Source: CAXXOK01 sp964584315 (GTDB lineage: Bacteria; Bacillota; Clostridia; Christensenellales; Aristaeellaceae). From it: a stretch of DNA of 46,382 nt. The position numbers and the translations under genes are program-made. Location of the stretch: assembly GCA_964584315.1 (NCBI GenBank), contig CAZOZO010000024.1, positions 1 to 46,382 on the forward strand. The letters run 5' to 3'. The first letter of the stretch is position 1, and every line of letters starts with the position of its first letter. This document shows positions 32,446-40,045 of the stretch, piece by piece. Under the pieces are notes generated by a model. The model ran no database searches and had not been told where the DNA came from. It saw only the letters and a list, made by a program, of their open reading frames with translations.

Positions 32446-32525
32446 GCGGCGGTGCGCAAGGCCAGCGGGCCGGGTGCCCGCCAGCGGCGTTCGACCGCCG
32501 CCACATGAAGTAAGGAGAGATTGGC

Positions 32526-33338
32526 ATGACCATGCAGCAGCTTGAGGCAACATGCAAGCAGGTTCGGCGCGACATCATCAACATGACCGCCGACGCGGGC
32601 TCCGGCCACCCCGGCGGCAGCCTGTCCGTTACGGAGATACTGGTCGCCCTGTATTTTACCAAGATGAACATCGACCCCAAGAACCCCAAGGCAGAGGGCC
32701 GCGACCGGCTGGTGATGTCCAAGGGGCATGCCACGCCCGGCCTTTACGCGGTACTGGGCCGCAGGGGTTTCTTTTCGCCTGACGAGTTTCCGGGCTTCCG
32801 CCAGCTGCACAGCATGCTGCAGGGCCACCCCGATATGAAGAAGTGCCCCGGCGTGGACGCCTCCACCGGCTCGCTGGGCCAGGGCGCTTCCATCGCCACC
32901 GGCATGGCGCTGGGCGCGAAATATGCCAAGAACCCCTGCCACGTATACGCCGTGCTGGGCGACGGCGAGTGCCAGGAGGGCCTCATCTGGGAGGCTTCGA
33001 TGGCCGCAGCGCACTACGGCCTTGACAACCTTACCTTTATTCTGGACAACAACGGCCTGCAGATCGACGGCAGCAACAAAGAGGTCATGAGCCTTGGCGA
33101 TATCAACGCCAAGTTTACGGCCTTCGGCATGAACGTGATCGACGTCAAGGACGGCAACGACCTCGCGCAGGTCATGGCCGCGCTGGATGTGCCCGCCGTG
33201 CCCGGCAAACCCACGTGCATCATCTGCCACACGGTCAAGGGCAAGGGCGTATCCTTCATGGAGAACAACGCGGGCTGGCACGGCAAGGCCCCGAATAACG
33301 AGCAGCGCGAGCAGGCGCTCAAGGAATTGGAGGCGTGA
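32526..33338 (+). CDS. Transketolase, N-terminal subunit
   Basis: The 270-residue thiamine-diphosphate-binding half of a split transketolase, which moves two-carbon units between ketose and aldose phosphates in the non-oxidative pentose pathway. H28 in AGSGHPGGSLS contacts substrate and cofactor in the family. The TPP motif runs from GDGECQEG (145-152) to ILDNN about 25 residues later. VKGKGVSFMENNAGWHGK near the C-terminus is typical. The ATG at 32526 has AAGGAG 8 bases ahead. The C-terminal subunit begins 3 bases after the stop. Split enzymes of this kind are common in Clostridia and archaea. A DXP synthase is excluded by length and motifs. Confidence 0.93.
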   Translation: MTMQQLEATCKQVRRDIINMTADAGSGHPGGSLSVTEILVALYFTKMNIDPKNPKAEGRDRLVMSKGHATPGLYAVLGRRGFFSPDEFPGFRQLHSMLQGHPDMKKCPGVDASTGSLGQGASIATGMALGAKYAKNPCHVYAVLGDGECQEGLIWEASMAAAHYGLDNLTFILDNNGLQIDGSNKEVMSLGDINAKFTAFGMNVIDVKDGNDLAQVMAALDVPAVPGKPTCIICHTVKGKGVSFMENNAGWHGKAPNNEQREQALKELEA

Positions 33339-33341
33339 CCC

Positions 33342-34262
33342 ATGAGTGAGAAGAAAGCAACGCGCGTCGCCTACGGCGAAGCGCTGGTCGAACTGGGCAA
33401 GACCAATGACAAGATTGTGGTGCTGGACGCGGACCTTGCCAGCGCCACCATGACCGGCACCTTCCGCAAGGCGTTCCCGGACCGGCATTTCGAGATGGGC
33501 ATCGCCGAGGCGAATCTGGTGACCGTGGCCACCGGCATGAGCACGATGGGGCTGATCCCCTTCGCGAGCACGTTCGCGGTGTTTGCGGGCCGCTGCTTTG
33601 AGCAGATCCGCAACTCGGTCTGCTACCCGCACAACAATGTCAAGCTCGCCTTCACGCACGCGGGCCTGACCGTGGGCGAGGACGGCGGCAGCCATCAGGC
33701 CATCGAGGATGTCGCGCTGATGCGCGTGCTGCCGGGCATGACGGTGATCTGCCCCGCGGACGCCAACGAGACGCTCAAGGCCGTGAAGGCCGCCGTGGAG
33801 ATCGACGGGCCTGTGTACCTGCGCCTTGCGCGCCTGCCTACCGCCGTGTTTGACGATATGCCCTTTACCGTGGGCAAGGGCAACGTGCTGCGCGAGGGCA
33901 AGGACGGCGTGATCTTCACCTATGGCACGATGGTGGAAGTGAGCCTGGACGCCGCCAAGATGCTCGCGGACAAGGGCATGGACGTGGCGGTGGTAAACAT
34001 GCACACCATCAAGCCCTTGGACGAGGCGCTGGTCAAGGCGTACGCGGCCAAGGTAGGCAAGGTGTTCGTGGTGGAGGAGCATAACGTGATCGGCGGGCTG
34101 GGCGAGGCGGTCGCCAGCGTGCTGGCCGGTACGGGCACGTTCGTGTTCAAGAAGATCGGCGTGGAAGACCGGTTTGGCCAGAGCGGCAAACCGATGGACG
34201 TGCTGCGCGAGTATGGGCTGTGCGCGGATCAGATCGCGGAGAAGATCCTGGCAGCGAAGTAA
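33342..34262 (+). CDS. Transketolase, C-terminal subunit
   Basis: The 306-residue second half of transketolase, with the pyrimidine-binding domain and the C-terminal domain. The cofactor-activating glutamate is E56 in FEMGIAEANLV. Other family features are GMSTMGLIPFASTFAVF, FTHAGLTVGEDGGSHQ, RLARLPTAVF and the C-terminal VVEEHNVIGGLGEAV. The start at ATG 33342 is 3 bases after the N-subunit stop, so the two subunits are made from one message and assemble as a heterotetramer. The stop codon (34260-34262) is directly followed by a hairpin repeat, and a terminator comes at 34461. Confidence 0.93.
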   Translation: MSEKKATRVAYGEALVELGKTNDKIVVLDADLASATMTGTFRKAFPDRHFEMGIAEANLVTVATGMSTMGLIPFASTFAVFAGRCFEQIRNSVCYPHNNVKLAFTHAGLTVGEDGGSHQAIEDVALMRVLPGMTVICPADANETLKAVKAAVEIDGPVYLRLARLPTAVFDDMPFTVGKGNVLREGKDGVIFTYGTMVEVSLDAAKMLADKGMDVAVVNMHTIKPLDEALVKAYAAKVGKVFVVEEHNVIGGLGEAVASVLAGTGTFVFKKIGVEDRFGQSGKPMDVLREYGLCADQIAEKILAAK

Positions 34263-34390
34263 TGGGTCAAGGGCCAATGGCCCTTGCGGGTGCAGGGCAG
34301 CGCCCTGCGTCTCTTCGCCGCAGCGCAAACCTCACAAGCGAGCGGGCAGCCGCGCAGCGGCTGCGATGCGAGCGGCAGCAGCCGTATGCA
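34263..34390 (+). repeat. Short-form hairpin repeat directly after the transketolase stop codon
   Basis: Its GGGTCAAGGGCC begins one base after TAA. It has AAGGGCC-AAT-GGCCCTT (34269-34285), GCAGGGC-AGC-GCCCTGC (34292-34308), CCGCAGCG and CAGCCGC-GCA-GCGGCTG (34347-34363). It is the same module order as 26395-26515. The middle stem has a wholly different sequence but intact pairing. Confidence 0.78.
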
Positions 34391-34460
34391 TGTGTTTGCA
34401 GACACTAAACCTGCGCTTGCGCGCGAGGTTATACCGAAGCTCAATCCATAAAGACCCTTT

Positions 34461-34493
34461 CAGCCTGCGCGGCACTCGCCGCGCAGGCTGTTT
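34461..34493 (+). terminator. Terminator downstream of the transketolase genes
   Basis: A perfect 12-bp stem, CAGCCTGCGCGG with CCGCGCAGGCTG, loop CACTCG, followed by TTT. With the repeat before it and the nitroreductase promoter after it, it accounts for the 367-base gap from 34263 to 34629. Confidence 0.75.
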
Positions 34494-34544
34494 CATACTC
34501 CAAATGACGTTAATTGAAAAGTGTGTCCAAAGCCAGCCCGCGAT

Positions 34545-34571
34545 TTGAAAACTTGACAACCGTGGTATCAT
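34545..34571 (+). promoter_or_regulatory. Possible promoter of the nitroreductase gene
   Basis: An extended -10, TGG plus TATCAT (34566-34571), with TTGAAA (34545-34550) 15 bases upstream. A TTGACA at 34553-34558 is too close to this -10 and has no good partner at 17 bp. Assignment is tentative. Confidence 0.4.
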
Positions 34572-34629
34572 CAAAGCGGAAAACATTGTAAAACACACAT
34601 ACACGCCGCAACGAAAGGGAGGCTGCCGC

Positions 34630-35142
34630 ATGACCATATCCGAAGCCATCCGCGCCCGCCGCAGCATTCGCAAATACCAGCCGGAAGTGAAGATACCCAG
34701 AGAACATATCCGCCAGATGCTAGAAGCTGCCATGTGCGCGCCCAGCGCGATCGGCTCCCGCCCATGGGAGTTTGTCGTGGTGGAAAACGCCGCCGTTCGT
34801 CAGGCAATGACCGAAATCCAACCCTACTGCCGCTCGCTGCCGGAGGCATCGCTGGCCATCGTGGTGTGCGGCCTGCCCAACGCCTGGCCGGATGCGCCGG
34901 AGGAGGGCTTTTGGACGCAGGACTGCGGCGCGGCGGTGGAAAACCTGCTGCTGGAGGCGACGGGCCTTGGCTACGGCACGTGCTGGTGCGGCCTGTACCC
35001 CAACCGCGAGTATGCGGCGGCGTTTCAAACGCTGCTGAATGTAACGTCCACGCCCGTCGCCCTGATCATCGTTGGCAAGGCGGCGGAAGCACCCAAGCAG
35101 CGCGGCTTTTACGAGGAAGCGAAAGTCAGGTACATCCCGTGA
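34630..35142 (+). CDS. Nitroreductase-family FMN protein
   Basis: A 170-residue flavoprotein of the nitroreductase superfamily, the compact roughly 170-residue type common in Clostridia. The FMN-binding N-terminus is AIRARRSIRKYQ, followed by AAMCAPSAIGSRPWEFVVV. The second FMN region is DCGAAVENLLLEATGLGYGTCW, which is only partly quoted here because the two ends matter most (DCGAAVENLL and GYGTCW). It probably reduces quinones or nitro- or other unsaturated compounds with NAD(P)H as a homodimer; the real substrate is unknown. The ATG at 34630 follows AAAGGGAGG. It is 52 bases upstream of the ACT-domain gene and may be co-transcribed with it. Confidence 0.88.
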   Translation: MTISEAIRARRSIRKYQPEVKIPREHIRQMLEAAMCAPSAIGSRPWEFVVVENAAVRQAMTEIQPYCRSLPEASLAIVVCGLPNAWPDAPEEGFWTQDCGAAVENLLLEATGLGYGTCWCGLYPNREYAAAFQTLLNVTSTPVALIIVGKAAEAPKQRGFYEEAKVRYIP

Positions 35143-35194
35143 TGGCACGGATAACCTGTGCCGCAGCACGCCATAACACGCAAGGAGGTGCCCC

Positions 35195-35572
35195 ATGACG
35201 CTTCAGGCCCTGCCCCACGCCTTTACGGTGTGCAAGGTGGCATCGCCCGCGCACATCGACCTTGGCGCCCGCTTCACGTTTGCGGGCGTGACCGACGGGG
35301 AGTGCTCGCTGGTTTGCCCCACCGCCGCCGCGCCGGCGGAGACCCTCGCGCGGGAGGACGGCTGGCGCGCTTTCCGCGTCAAGGGGAGCATGGCGTTCGG
35401 GCTGGTGGGGGTGCTGGCCCGCATCACGGGCGTGCTGGCCGCTGCGGGCATACCGGTGTTTGCAGTTTCCACCTTTGACACGGACTACGTGCTGGTCAAG
35501 GCGGAGCGGTTTGAGGCGGCGCTGTGCGCGCTGGCGGCGGAGGGCCTCGCAGTGGAGCGGATGGAGGACTGA
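35195..35572 (+). CDS. Small ACT-domain protein (CASTOR/ACT7-like)
   Basis: A 125-residue soluble protein that appears to hold two ACT-like halves. The second is clear: AFGLVGVLARITGVLAAAGI then FAVSTFDTDYVLVKAERFE, a pattern of small amino-acid-binding ACT proteins. Relatives bind amino acids and act as sensors; no partner can be named. The ATG at 35195 follows AAGGAGG. It lies between the nitroreductase and the YbaK-type gene. The next gene has its own promoter, so it may be only loosely linked to what follows. Confidence 0.82.
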   Translation: MTLQALPHAFTVCKVASPAHIDLGARFTFAGVTDGECSLVCPTAAAPAETLAREDGWRAFRVKGSMAFGLVGVLARITGVLAAAGIPVFAVSTFDTDYVLVKAERFEAALCALAAEGLAVERMED

Positions 35573-35731
35573 CGCAAAACTGGCGGGTGGCGCAAAACCA
35601 TCGCTTGCGCCGCGTACAGGCCAAGGCCGCATCTTCGGGAGGGACGCATGAACAGCGCCCCTCCCTTTTGCGTTCCGCCACATGGCAAGCGCCGCGCGGC
35701 CTGTGCCCGCGAAAATTCCGTGCCGTGCGTT

Positions 35732-35760
35732 TTGCATTCCATCCCCGTTTTGCGTATAAT
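35732..35760 (+). promoter_or_regulatory. Promoter of the YbaK-ABC transporter operon
   Basis: TTGCAT (35732-35737), a 17-bp spacer and consensus TATAAT (35755-35760). The ATG at 35793 lies 32 bases downstream. Confidence 0.82.
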
Positions 35761-35792
35761 AGGTGCAACCTGTGACGAAAGAGGGATGCCGC

Positions 35793-36266
35793 ATGTCCCT
35801 GGAGACCGTGCTGCCCGCCTTGGCCCTGGTGGGCTTTGCAGACCGCGTGATGACCTTTGAAAACAGCAGCGCCACCGTGGAGCTGGCCGCAAAGTGCGTG
35901 GGCTGCCAGCCCGCGCAGATCGCCAAGACCCTCTCCTTCCGCACGGAGGAGGGCGCCATGCTGGTGGTGGCGGCGGGCGATGCCAAGATCGACAACCAAA
36001 AGTTCAAAGCCACGTTCCGGCGCAAGGCCGCGATGCTCACGCCGGACGAGGTGGTGCAGCTTTTAAACCTGCGCGTGGGCGGGGTGTGCCCCTTCGGCGT
36101 GGCCGCGCCCGTGTTTCTGGATGAGTCGCTCAAACGGTTCGATATTGTGTACCCCGCCGCGGGCGACGACCACAGCGCCGTGCGCCTGACTCCCGCGGAG
36201 CTGGAGATGGCCAGCTATGCCGAGGGCTGGGTGGATGTGTGCAAGGGCTGGAACGAGGTGCAGTAG
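35793..36266 (+). CDS. YbaK/ProX-type aminoacyl-tRNA deacylase
   Basis: A 157-residue single-domain protein of the YbaK/INS editing family, which hydrolyses wrongly charged tRNA such as Cys- or Ala-tRNA(Pro). Family features are SSATVELAAKCVGCQPAQIA, the conserved lysine K45 in IAKTLSF, VAAGDAKIDNQKF and the GGVCPFGV loop (usually GGVSPFG). The start is the ATG at 35793, after AAAGAGGG and downstream of a good promoter. The stop TAG abuts the ATG of the ABC ATPase (0-base gap), so it leads that operon. Why an editing enzyme is coupled to a transporter is unclear. Confidence 0.88.
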   Translation: MSLETVLPALALVGFADRVMTFENSSATVELAAKCVGCQPAQIAKTLSFRTEEGAMLVVAAGDAKIDNQKFKATFRRKAAMLTPDEVVQLLNLRVGGVCPFGVAAPVFLDESLKRFDIVYPAAGDDHSAVRLTPAELEMASYAEGWVDVCKGWNEVQ

Positions 36267-37814
36267 ATGGACGAAAGCGGGCCGATCGTATCGTTTTCGC
36301 ACGTGTCGATGCAGTACCCCGGCGTACTGGCCAACGACGACGTGAGCCTGGCTGTGCGGCGGGGCGAGGTGTTTGCGCTGGTGGGCGAGAACGGCGCGGG
36401 CAAATCCACGCTGATGAACCTGCTCTACGGCTTGCAAAAGCCCACGCTGGGCGAGATCCGCGTGAAGGGCAAGCCCATCGGCGCGCGGCACGACCCGCAG
36501 CGCGCCATGGCGATGGGCGTGGGCATGGTGCACCAGCATTTTAAGCTGGTGCCCAGCTTTACCGTGGCGCAAAACATCGCGCTGGGCATGGAGCCCCGTC
36601 GCCGCGGCCTGTTTTACGACCAGCGACGCGTAAACGGCGAAGTGGCGGCGCTGGGCGAGCGCTTCGGCCTGCCCGTGGAGCCGACGGCCCCGGTGGGGGA
36701 GCTGAGCGTGGGGCTCCAGCAGCGGGTCGAGATTCTCAAGGCCCTGCGCCGGGGCGCGGACGTGCTCATTTTGGACGAGCCGACCGCCGTTTTAACCCCG
36801 CACGAGACCGACGAGCTGTTTGACGTGCTGCGTCGCATGGTGGCGGAGCGGCAGATGACGGTCATCCTGATTACCCACAAGCTCAATGAGGTGATGCAGC
36901 TGAGCGACCGCGTGGGCGTGATGCGGCGCGGCAGGCTGATCGGCGTGGTGGACACGGCGCAGACCGACGAGCGCAAGCTGGCCGCCATGATGGTGGGGCG
37001 CGACGTGATTTTTGACGACATCCGGCAGGGCGAGGCGGGCGCGCGCGAGGTGCTGGTGACGGACGGGCTGTGCGCGCTGAGCGACCGCGGCCTGCCCGCC
37101 GTGCGGGGCGTGAGCCTAGTTGTGCACGAGGGAGAGATCGTTGGCGTGTGCGGCGTGGAGGGCAGCGGGCAAACGGAGCTGACCGAGTGCATCATGGGCA
37201 TGCGGCCGCAGACAGCGGGCACCGTGACCTTAAACGGGCAGGACGTGAGCCGCCTTGACCCGCGCGGGATGCGGCAGATGGGCGTAAGCTGGATACCGGA
37301 TGACCGCCTGCGCACGGGGCTCAGCGCCAAGGCGACCGTGACTGAGAACCTGCTGGTGGGCAAGCAGCGCAGGCCGGAGTTCAGCCGCTTTGGCATGCAC
37401 TACCGTGCGCGCAATGCCAAAAAGTACGCCGAAACACTGGCGCAGAACTTCGACATCCGCGCGGGCGGCCTGAACGTGCCCGCGGGTTCCTTAAGCGGCG
37501 GCAACATGCAAAAGGCCATCCTCGCGCGCGAGTTCAGCTTCGAGTCGCCGGTGCTGGTGGTGAGCCAGCCCACGCGCGGGGTGGATATCGGCGCCATCGA
37601 GTTCATCCATGAAAAGATCCTGGAAAAACGCAACGCGGGCTGCGCCATTTTGCTGGTGAGCGCCGACCTGGACGAGCTGTTCCGCCTTTCGGACAGGCTG
37701 CTTACACTGTATGAGGGGCGCATCACGGGCGAGTTCAAGGCGGGCGAGATCGACAAGCAGGCCATCGGCTACTACATGACCGGCGGGCGGCAAAAGGGGG
37801 CGGGTCAGGCGTGA
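36267..37814 (+). CDS. Nucleoside/simple-sugar ABC transporter ATPase (YufO/NupO type)
   Basis: A 515-residue tandem ATPase. Domain 1 has Walker A GENGAGKST (40-48), signature LSVGLQQRVEI and Walker B VLILDEPTAVLTPHE. Domain 2 has a degenerate Walker A, GVEGSGQTE, signature LSGGNMQKA, and VVSQPTRGVDIGA in place of the Walker B DEP. This arrangement is that of the CUT2/BMP class that imports ribose-like sugars or nucleosides. The two permeases downstream, of the YufP/YufQ type, favour nucleosides. The start at ATG 36267 directly follows the YbaK stop. The stop overlaps the GTG of the first permease by four bases. It couples ATP hydrolysis on the inner face to uptake. Confidence 0.92.
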   Translation: MDESGPIVSFSHVSMQYPGVLANDDVSLAVRRGEVFALVGENGAGKSTLMNLLYGLQKPTLGEIRVKGKPIGARHDPQRAMAMGVGMVHQHFKLVPSFTVAQNIALGMEPRRRGLFYDQRRVNGEVAALGERFGLPVEPTAPVGELSVGLQQRVEILKALRRGADVLILDEPTAVLTPHETDELFDVLRRMVAERQMTVILITHKLNEVMQLSDRVGVMRRGRLIGVVDTAQTDERKLAAMMVGRDVIFDDIRQGEAGAREVLVTDGLCALSDRGLPAVRGVSLVVHEGEIVGVCGVEGSGQTELTECIMGMRPQTAGTVTLNGQDVSRLDPRGMRQMGVSWIPDDRLRTGLSAKATVTENLLVGKQRRPEFSRFGMHYRARNAKKYAETLAQNFDIRAGGLNVPAGSLSGGNMQKAILAREFSFESPVLVVSQPTRGVDIGAIEFIHEKILEKRNAGCAILLVSADLDELFRLSDRLLTLYEGRITGEFKAGEIDKQAIGYYMTGGRQKGAGQA

Positions 37815-38944
37815 ACACAGGGTTTTGGCAGAGCCTGCGCACACTGATCGCGCTCAGGCCCAAGCAGAGGCTGACCGCGCAATACCTGCTTTCGCTGGCC
37901 ATCGCGGTGCTGCTGGCGTTTCTGGTAGGCGCGGGCATCATGCTGCTGTGCGGCTATGACCCCGTGGCCTGCTATACGGCCATGTTCAAGGGGGCGCTGG
38001 GCAAGCCCCGCGCCTTTGGCAACACGCTGGCCAAGACGGTCACCCTCTGCCTGACGGGCCTTGCCATGAGCCTTGCGGCCAAGGCGGGCATCTTCAACGT
38101 GGGCGGCGAGGGGCAGCTGTACCTGGGCGGCCTTGCGGCGGCGGTGGTGGGCGCGGCCATGAACGGCGCGCCCGCGTGGCTTATCGTGCTGTGTGCCCTG
38201 CTTGCGGCCATGGCGGCGGGCGGCGCGTATGCGTTCGTGCCCGGCTGGCTCAAGGTAAAGCTAAAGGTGAACGAGGTGGTCACCACCATATTGCTCAACT
38301 CCGCCGCCATCTACTTTTGCAGCTACCTTGCCAACGGGCCGCTGAAAACCGAGGAGCGCGGCATCGCCAGCGGCACGGCCATGGTGCCCAAGGCGGCGTG
38401 GTTCGCGCCGCTGATACGGCTGAGCAACCTGACGGAGGGCGTGTTCATCGCCGCGGGGGTCGCGCTTATCGTGTGGTATCTGATGAGCCGCTCCACCGTG
38501 GGCTTCGAGATGAAGATCACCGGCACCAACGACCGCTTTGCCCGCTACGGCGGCATCCGCGCTGACAGCCTGGCCCTCTGGGGCATGGTGCTTTCCGGCA
38601 TGATTTGCGGCATCGTAGGGCTTTTGGAGGTCTACGGTCTGCACCACCGCTTTTTGACCACCATCAGCAGCGGCTTTTACTTCGACGGGATGCTGGTGGC
38701 CATGATCATGCGCTACCAGCCCTTTGGCGTGATCCTGATGAGCTTTTTCTTCGCCATTTTGAACGTGGGCGGGTCGGCGATGGAGCTGTCCGCGGGCATC
38801 AGCAGCGAGGTGATGCTGATCGTGCAATCCGTGATCATCTTCTTCATGGCGGCGGAGGGCGGCATCAGCGAGATGGCGCGCGGCTATCTGGCTCGGCTTA
38901 GCGTGCGCCGCGCGGCGCGCAAAGCGGAAAGGGGGCGCGCGTAG
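37811..38944 (+). CDS. Nucleoside-type ABC transporter permease 1 (YufP-like)
   Basis: A 377-residue permease with about 9-10 membrane helices. The first is around residues 22-50 (LLSLAIAVLLAFLVGAGIML). Characteristic segments are FGNTLAKTVTLCLTGLAMSL and AKAGIFNVGGEGQLYLGG, followed by KVNEVVTTILLNSAAIY. These are typical of BMP-family nucleoside transporters. A basic C-terminal tail (RRAARKAERG) lies inside. It starts at GTG 37811 within the ATPase stop (GTGA overlap), and its TAG is directly followed by the ATG of permease 2, so the three genes are translated as a unit. Confidence 0.92.
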   Translation: MNTGFWQSLRTLIALRPKQRLTAQYLLSLAIAVLLAFLVGAGIMLLCGYDPVACYTAMFKGALGKPRAFGNTLAKTVTLCLTGLAMSLAAKAGIFNVGGEGQLYLGGLAAAVVGAAMNGAPAWLIVLCALLAAMAAGGAYAFVPGWLKVKLKVNEVVTTILLNSAAIYFCSYLANGPLKTEERGIASGTAMVPKAAWFAPLIRLSNLTEGVFIAAGVALIVWYLMSRSTVGFEMKITGTNDRFARYGGIRADSLALWGMVLSGMICGIVGLLEVYGLHHRFLTTISSGFYFDGMLVAMIMRYQPFGVILMSFFFAILNVGGSAMELSAGISSEVMLIVQSVIIFFMAAEGGISEMARGYLARLSVRRAARKAERGRA

Positions 38945-39862
38945 ATGGGCGATATCTTTGGCGTGCAGCTTTTGCAAAACACGCTGCGCACGGCCACGCC
39001 CGTGGTGCTGTGCGCGCTGGGGTGCCTGATGACCGATCAGGTGGGCATCATGAACATCGGCGTGGACGGCATGATGCTGATGGGCGCGTTTTTCGCGGTG
39101 CTGGGCAGCTATCTGTTTGGCAGCTGGGCGATGGGCCTTTTGTTCGCGGCCGTGCTGGGCGTGCTGCTGGGGCTGTTTTACTATGTGTTCTCCATCAAGT
39201 TTAAAAGTGATGAGTTTATCATCGGCGTGGCGCTGAACATCCTCGCGGGCGGGCTCACGGTGTTCCTGCTGCGCACGCTGTTTGGGGTCAAGGGCTCGTT
39301 CAGCGGGCCGGGCATCGTGCCGCTGCCCACCATCCGCATCCCGTGGCTGGAGGCCGTGCCGGTGCTCGGCCCCATGCTCAGCGGCAACACGCTGCTGGTG
39401 TATGTGAGCTGGCTTTTGGTGCTGGTCTGCTGGCTGTTCCTGTACAAAACGCCGATGGGCTTCCACCTGCGTGCCAGCGGCGAGGCGCCGGAGGCCCTGC
39501 GCGCCGCGGGCAAGAGCCCGGAGCGCATGAAGCGACTTGCCTCGGTGCTGTGCGGCGTGCTGGCTACCCTCTCCGGCGCGCACCTGAGCCTTGGGTACCT
39601 GACCATGTTCAGCGAAAACATGAGCGCCTCGCGCGGGTATGTGGCCGTGGCGTGCGTGATCTTCGGCGGGGGAAACCCGCCCCGCGTGTTTCTCGCGGCG
39701 CTGCTGTTCGGCTTTATCGACGCGCTGGGCCTCCGGCTGCAAAAGTATATCCCCAGCGACCTGACCAGCATGGCCCCTTACGTGGTCACGGTGGTCATGA
39801 TGGTGGTGGTGGTGCTGGCCCGCAGGCGCAGGCAGCGCGCCAAGGAGCGGCTGTCCGCCTAA
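38945..39862 (+). CDS. Nucleoside-type ABC transporter permease 2 (YufQ-like)
   Basis: A 305-residue permease with about 8-9 helices. Landmarks are LLQNTLRTATPVVLCALG, MNIGVDGMMLMGAFFAV, LNILAGGLTVFLLRTLFG and RGYVAVACVIFGGGNPPRV. These match the second permease of BMP-type systems. It starts immediately after the first permease. A terminator follows at 39885-39908. The expected lipoprotein binding protein (BmpA/Med family) is absent from this operon. It must be encoded elsewhere, or the transporter lacks one. Confidence 0.92.
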   Translation: MGDIFGVQLLQNTLRTATPVVLCALGCLMTDQVGIMNIGVDGMMLMGAFFAVLGSYLFGSWAMGLLFAAVLGVLLGLFYYVFSIKFKSDEFIIGVALNILAGGLTVFLLRTLFGVKGSFSGPGIVPLPTIRIPWLEAVPVLGPMLSGNTLLVYVSWLLVLVCWLFLYKTPMGFHLRASGEAPEALRAAGKSPERMKRLASVLCGVLATLSGAHLSLGYLTMFSENMSASRGYVAVACVIFGGGNPPRVFLAALLFGFIDALGLRLQKYIPSDLTSMAPYVVTVVMMVVVVLARRRRQRAKERLSA

Positions 39863-39884
39863 GGCGGCTGTACCCAACCACACA

Positions 39885-39908
39885 AACCAGCCTTCGGGCT
39901 GGTTTTTT
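39885..39908 (+). terminator. Terminator of the BMP-type transporter operon
   Basis: AACCAGCC-TTCG-GGCTGGTT followed by TTTT: an 8-bp stem with a stable TTCG loop and a T-tract, a classical intrinsic terminator. Confidence 0.9.
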
Positions 39909-39963
39909 GCATGGGGGAAGCTCCCCCGCCCAATGGGGCCGATATCGACGCTGCCCGCCCCCC

Positions 39964-39992
39964 TTGCAAAAAAACGCCAAACCATGTACACT
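39964..39992 (+). promoter_or_regulatory. Promoter of the DegV gene
   Basis: TTGCAA (39964-39969), a 17-bp spacer and TACACT (39987-39992). The ATG at 40046 lies about 53 bases downstream of the -10. Confidence 0.65.
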
Positions 39993-40045
39993 ATCCCTGT
40001 TGTAATTCGGCCTTTTTCCTACAGCATCATACGAAGGAGGAGCCC

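Noticed and set aside
39911..40045. Upstream extension of the DegV gene
   Set aside because: It would cover the promoter and follow directly on the previous terminator. The ATG at 40046 has a strong ribosome site and matches the family N-terminus.
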